Assembly (NCBI GenBank): GCA_023393045.1 | Contig: JAEWMV010000133.1 | Coordinates: 1-14,799 of the forward strand | Origin: Bacillota bacterium | GTDB taxonomy: Bacteria > Bacillota > Clostridia > Christensenellales > CAG-138 | DNA length: 14,799 nt | Direction of reading: 5' to 3' | Shown here: positions 13,312-14,799 of the stretch, one piece after another | Layout of the letters: each line of letters opens with the position of its first letter | Numbering within the stretch: position 1 is the first letter of the stretch | Program-made: the position numbers and the translations under genes | Notes under the pieces: model-generated | Database searches by the model: none | Told to the model about the DNA's origin: nothing | Seen by the model: only the letters and a program-made list of their open reading frames with translations

Positions 13312-13504
13312 CCATATAAATTCCAGTCTGTGGGTCCGGCGTAAAGAATTTCTGCCTAACTGCAAAAATCTTTTTCCCACTGAACAACGGTCGAAATCTG
13401 AACTCCCATGTCCAGTTTCGGCCGTTTTCTATCCCTAAAATGCTTTCATATAGGCGCTTATAGCATTTTTGCTTATCCTGATAAAGCTGGACAGGCTTTA
13501 GCAA
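13304..13504 (-). CDS. Doubtful 66-codon ORF, possibly a gene remnant
   Basis: An open frame on the minus strand begins at TTG 13504 and encodes MLKPVQLYQDKQKCYKRLYE, ending PDPQTGIYMAT. The frame stays open upstream to about 13565 without a better start. No ribosome binding site precedes the TTG, and its end overlaps the frameshifted gene on the other strand by eight bases. I recognise no domain. The mix of basic and aromatic residues is plausible for protein, so it may be the tail of a decayed gene, but it may equally be spurious. It is the only candidate coding frame seen in the 13312-13696 gap. Confidence 0.2.
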   Translation of the reverse strand: MLKPVQLYQDKQKCYKRLYESILGIENGRNWTWEFRFRPLFSGKKIFAVRQKFFTPDPQTGIYMAT

Positions 13505-13540
13505 AAACGTAAAATCTGTTTTGTGAAAATCACGAATGAT

Positions 13541-13554
13541 GGAATTCGAATTCC
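13541..13554. repeat. 14-base perfect palindrome
   Basis: GGAATTCGAATTCC is self-complementary over its full length. It lies 14 bases upstream of the terminator hairpin at 13569-13591. It could be an operator or a recombination-site core, but no second copy occurs in the window. Confidence 0.45.
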
Positions 13555-13568
13555 CTTGTCCAAATTAG

Positions 13569-13591
13569 AACGCCTTGCCAAAGGCGTTTTT
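13569..13591 (+). terminator. Rho-independent terminator
   Basis: AACGCCTT (13569-13576) pairs perfectly with AAGGCGTT (13581-13588) around a four-base loop, followed by further T. No intact plus-strand gene ends directly upstream, so it may have belonged to a lost gene. Confidence 0.8.
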
Positions 13592-13625
13592 CAGCAGTTT
13601 GTCCATAGCTTGCGTACTTTCGGTA

Positions 13626-13654
13626 TTGAGAATATGTCATTGGTATAGTATAAC
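13626..13654 (+). promoter_or_regulatory. Probable promoter of the 71-residue protein gene
   Basis: TTGAGA (13626-13631) and TATAAC (13649-13654) are separated by 17 bases. Transcription would begin near 13661, about 36 bases before the ATG at 13697. Confidence 0.55.
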
Positions 13655-13696
13655 TAAATTGTAGACTATTTATATTTTGTATTGGGGGCTTAGGCT

Positions 13697-13912
13697 ATGT
13701 TAGGGAAAAGTGGGGAGCTTACAGAAATCATCATAAAATTTGCTGCGTCTGGTTGGGATTTGATTGCCGGGCCGTCAAAAGCGTGGCTTGATAACAGTAA
13801 AACAAATAAAGAATTGCTCCCAATTATCGAACAGGCAGACAGAGAATGCGGAAGCTGCGGTTGTGAATTTGACGCTCTCTATAAAAGAGCAATTGATTTA
13901 TTGAACGCCTAA
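13697..13912 (+). CDS. Small CxxCxC-motif hypothetical protein
   Basis: A 71-residue, probably cytoplasmic protein. The N-terminal half is amphipathic (MLGKSGELTEIIIKFAASGW), then PSKAWLDNSK, an acidic helix (KELLPIIEQADRE), and CGSCGCEFDALYKRAIDLL with C51, C54 and C56 forming a CxxCxC cluster that could bind a metal. There is no signal peptide. ATG 13697 has a GGGGG purine run about nine bases upstream and a plausible promoter at 13626-13654. I recognise no characterised family. It stands alone, with large gaps on both sides, in the AT-rich segment. The 14-base-scale palindrome and terminator upstream separate it from the preceding remnants. Confidence 0.65.
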   Translation: MLGKSGELTEIIIKFAASGWDLIAGPSKAWLDNSKTNKELLPIIEQADRECGSCGCEFDALYKRAIDLLNA

Positions 13913-14057
13913 TAAGCATAATCAGAAAAGTGGATCGTTGCTACTAATCCACATAATCAACATACTAGCACTTCACAAGTAGTTGCATTGCAAGAGTGAA
14001 TGGTAAAATGTTTCAGAAAGAGCGTGCATCTTTTTTGATAGCGTTGGGCAAAACACG

Positions 14058-14098
14058 AAACCTGCTGAAAAAGCTAAAATTGCTTTTGCGGCAGGTTT
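14058..14098 (+). other. Hairpin overlapping a promoter (possible terminator)
   Basis: AAACCTGC (14058-14065) pairs with GCAGGTTT (14091-14098), with an inner AAAAGC/GCTTTT stem. The short T run after it (TTTTG) is compatible with a weak terminator for transcripts from the upstream gene. Bases 13913-14057 hold nothing I can assign. Confidence 0.5.
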
Positions 14099-14107
14099 TG
14101 CTATACT
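14080..14107 (+). promoter_or_regulatory. Candidate promoter of the acetyltransferase transcript
   Basis: TTGCTT (14080-14085) and TATACT (14102-14107) are separated by 16 bases. The -35 box lies within the hairpin at 14058-14098. The transcript would start near 14114 and carry a leader of about 135 bases before the acetyltransferase ATG. Confidence 0.5.
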
Positions 14108-14147
14108 AAAGTTACAAAAACAATTTATATGGGGGAGGTGAATCCAA

Positions 14148-14165
14148 TGACGAATGCAAAATAAT
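14148..14165 (+). CDS. Five-codon leader-like ORF (MTNAK)
   Basis: ATG ACG AAT GCA AAA TAA is preceded by GGGGGAGGTG (14131-14140) at seven-base spacing, the best ribosome binding site in the AT-rich segment and much stronger than that of the acetyltransferase downstream. A short ORF with a strong site followed at once by a stem-loop is the layout of leader peptides in attenuation systems upstream of resistance genes such as cat and erm. It could instead be the intact start of a gene lost by deletion. An overlapping 55-codon frame from ATG 14154 has poor spacing. Confidence 0.35.
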
Positions 14166-14200
14166 CATATTGGCGTAGATAAATATCCTTCGCCAATATG
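14166..14200 (+). promoter_or_regulatory. Leader stem-loop upstream of the acetyltransferase gene
   Basis: CATATTGGCG (14166-14175) and CGCCAATATG (14191-14200) form a perfect 10-bp stem with a 15-base loop, starting directly after the stop of the five-codon ORF. No T tract follows, so it is not an ordinary terminator. It ends about 30 bases before the GAGAGG ribosome binding site of the acetyltransferase. Confidence 0.6.
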
Positions 14201-14248
14201 TAAAAACACTAAGTTTATTATATTAGGTGAAGAGAGGTATAACCATAT

Positions 14249-14722
14249 ATGGAATACTCTATCGTTCGGGTGGATAAGGAGAACTACGTTCTCTTCGATG
14301 ACATGGTGTTTTTCCGTATGAACGACCGTGAGAGAACGCCGGAGGAACGGGCGAAACCGCGTGACTTCGGTGCGAACTGCGCAATGCTGGCAGACAAAAA
14401 CCTGCGTGTCTATGCCGCACAAGCCGGCGAACGGTTTATCGGTTGGATTTCGGCTGTTTTTATTCCCAAAATTGGTCATCCGAAATATGGCGGCAAAGGC
14501 TTTCTGGATATTGACGAGTTGTGGACAGCCCCGGCATTCCGGAGGCATGGCATCGCGTATGCGCTGATGACAGAAGTCGAACGCGCCGCAAAGGAGATGA
14601 ACGCGGTGGGTCTACGGTTGTATGTTGGTGGCGATAACCCGGGTGCCCTTGCGCTGTATACTAAGTTCGGTTACAGGGATCGTGGGGACAACGCTCACTG
14701 GATGGTCAAGGAATGGGATTAA
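14249..14722 (+). CDS. GNAT-family N-acetyltransferase
   Basis: A 157-residue acetyl-CoA-dependent N-acetyltransferase. The fold markers are FIGWISAVFIPK (63-74, beta2-beta3), FLDIDELWTAPAFRRHGIAY (85-104, with the R-R-x-G-x-A acetyl-CoA loop) and GDNPGALALYTKFGY (128-142, motif B). The target could be an aminoglycoside-like drug, a peptide or a metabolite; sequence alone does not say, and I would not call it a resistance gene. The ATG at 14249 has GAGAGG about 11 bases upstream, a modest site. A long leader with a five-codon ORF and a stem-loop precedes it. Its internal composition is more GC-rich than the AT-rich DNA around it, suggesting separate ancestry. It is unrelated in detail to the GNAT gene between metG and tatD. 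Confidence 0.85.
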   Translation: MEYSIVRVDKENYVLFDDMVFFRMNDRERTPEERAKPRDFGANCAMLADKNLRVYAAQAGERFIGWISAVFIPKIGHPKYGGKGFLDIDELWTAPAFRRHGIAYALMTEVERAAKEMNAVGLRLYVGGDNPGALALYTKFGYRDRGDNAHWMVKEWD

Positions 14723-14799
14723 AAAATATCCTTCACTGCAAGGCAGCTTTTTCATAGCACCCTACCAAAGAAAGACCTATCTTCAGTCAAGCGGAAGAT
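14723..14799. other. Unassigned end of window
   Basis: A weak hairpin, CTGC-AAG-GCAG followed by CTTTTT, about 14 bases after the acetyltransferase stop might terminate it. The 11-mer AAATATCCTTC here (14724-14734) also occurs at 14181-14191. Nothing else is visible. Confidence 0.3.

Larger units (their letters stand above)
12897..14799. other. AT-rich accessory segment downstream of tRNA-Arg
   Basis: Immediately after the tRNA the sequence changes from strongly GC-rich, tightly packed genes to AT-rich DNA with small, scattered and broken genes and long gaps. Composition and position next to a tRNA fit a laterally acquired or decaying island. I see no integrase gene, no second copy of the tRNA 3' end and no insertion sequence within the window, so its nature and far boundary are unresolved. 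Confidence 0.6.

Noticed and set aside
14154..14321. 55-codon ORF overlapping the five-codon leader and the start of the GNAT gene
   Set aside because: Its ATG is 13 bases from the ribosome binding site, against seven for the five-codon ORF, and it runs out of frame into the GNAT coding sequence.
12897..14799. Attachment-site duplicate of the tRNA-Arg 3' end
   Set aside because: I looked for the T-arm and acceptor sequence again in the AT-rich segment and found no copy before the window ends.
1..14799. CRISPR array, insertion sequence, toxin-antitoxin or phage module
   Set aside because: No regularly spaced direct repeats, transposase motifs, terminal inverted repeat pairs, integrase or phage structural genes were seen.

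Overview
The window reads as chromosomal DNA of a GC-rich, SelD-carrying member of the Clostridia/Firmicutes. The reasons are strong AGGAGG-type ribosome binding sites, a MurG with the SRGDQ variant found in Clostridia, MetG, TatD, RsmI and TrmN6 genes that neighbour each other in many Firmicutes, a LytTR/DUF3021 pair, and the YqeB/YqeC selenium-molybdenum trait. I cannot name the species from sequence alone.

Layout. (1) 1-752 (+) is the 3' part of murG, running 30 bp into the end of selD. (2) 723-3268 (-) is a tight operon yqeC-yqeB-selD, the maturation genes of selenium-dependent molybdenum hydroxylases. It diverges from a short ModE-like DNA-binding protein (3356-3697, +) across about 90 bp holding two good promoters with overlapping -35 boxes. 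A strong terminator follows the regulator. (3) 3955-4828 (+) is a LytTR DNA-binding regulator and a four-helix DUF3021 membrane protein, with their own promoter, inverted repeats and a shared terminator. (4) 4904-8198 (-) is a metG / GNAT acetyltransferase / tatD operon joined by stop-start overlaps. (5) A 200-bp intergenic region (8199-8402) holds divergent promoters and four consecutive inverted repeats, the last covering the ribosome binding site of the next gene. (6) 8403-12769 (+) is a run of five genes: TrmN6-like tRNA methyltransferase, rsmI, a fusion of an unassigned N-terminal domain to a uridine-kinase-like P-loop domain, an ABC-type ATPase, and a pseudouridine-kinase-like PfkB protein. 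(7) 12821-12896 is tRNA-Arg(ACG), with a consensus promoter and terminator. (8) From 12897 to the end the base composition drops sharply. This AT-rich accessory segment holds a frameshifted small gene, a doubtful minus-strand ORF, a 71-residue CxxCxC protein, a five-codon leader-like ORF with hairpins, and a second GNAT acetyltransferase.

How the genes fit together. The best-supported functional group is the selenium/molybdenum set: SelD makes selenophosphate, YqeB and YqeC are thought to build or insert the labile selenium ligand of molybdenum hydroxylases, and the divergent ModE-like protein is a natural candidate to control them. Genes 8403-12769 share an RNA-modification and nucleoside-kinase flavour, but only co-orientation and close spacing link them. 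The segment after tRNA-Arg looks like a laterally acquired or decaying island. No integrase, attachment-site repeat, CRISPR array or insertion sequence is visible in the window.
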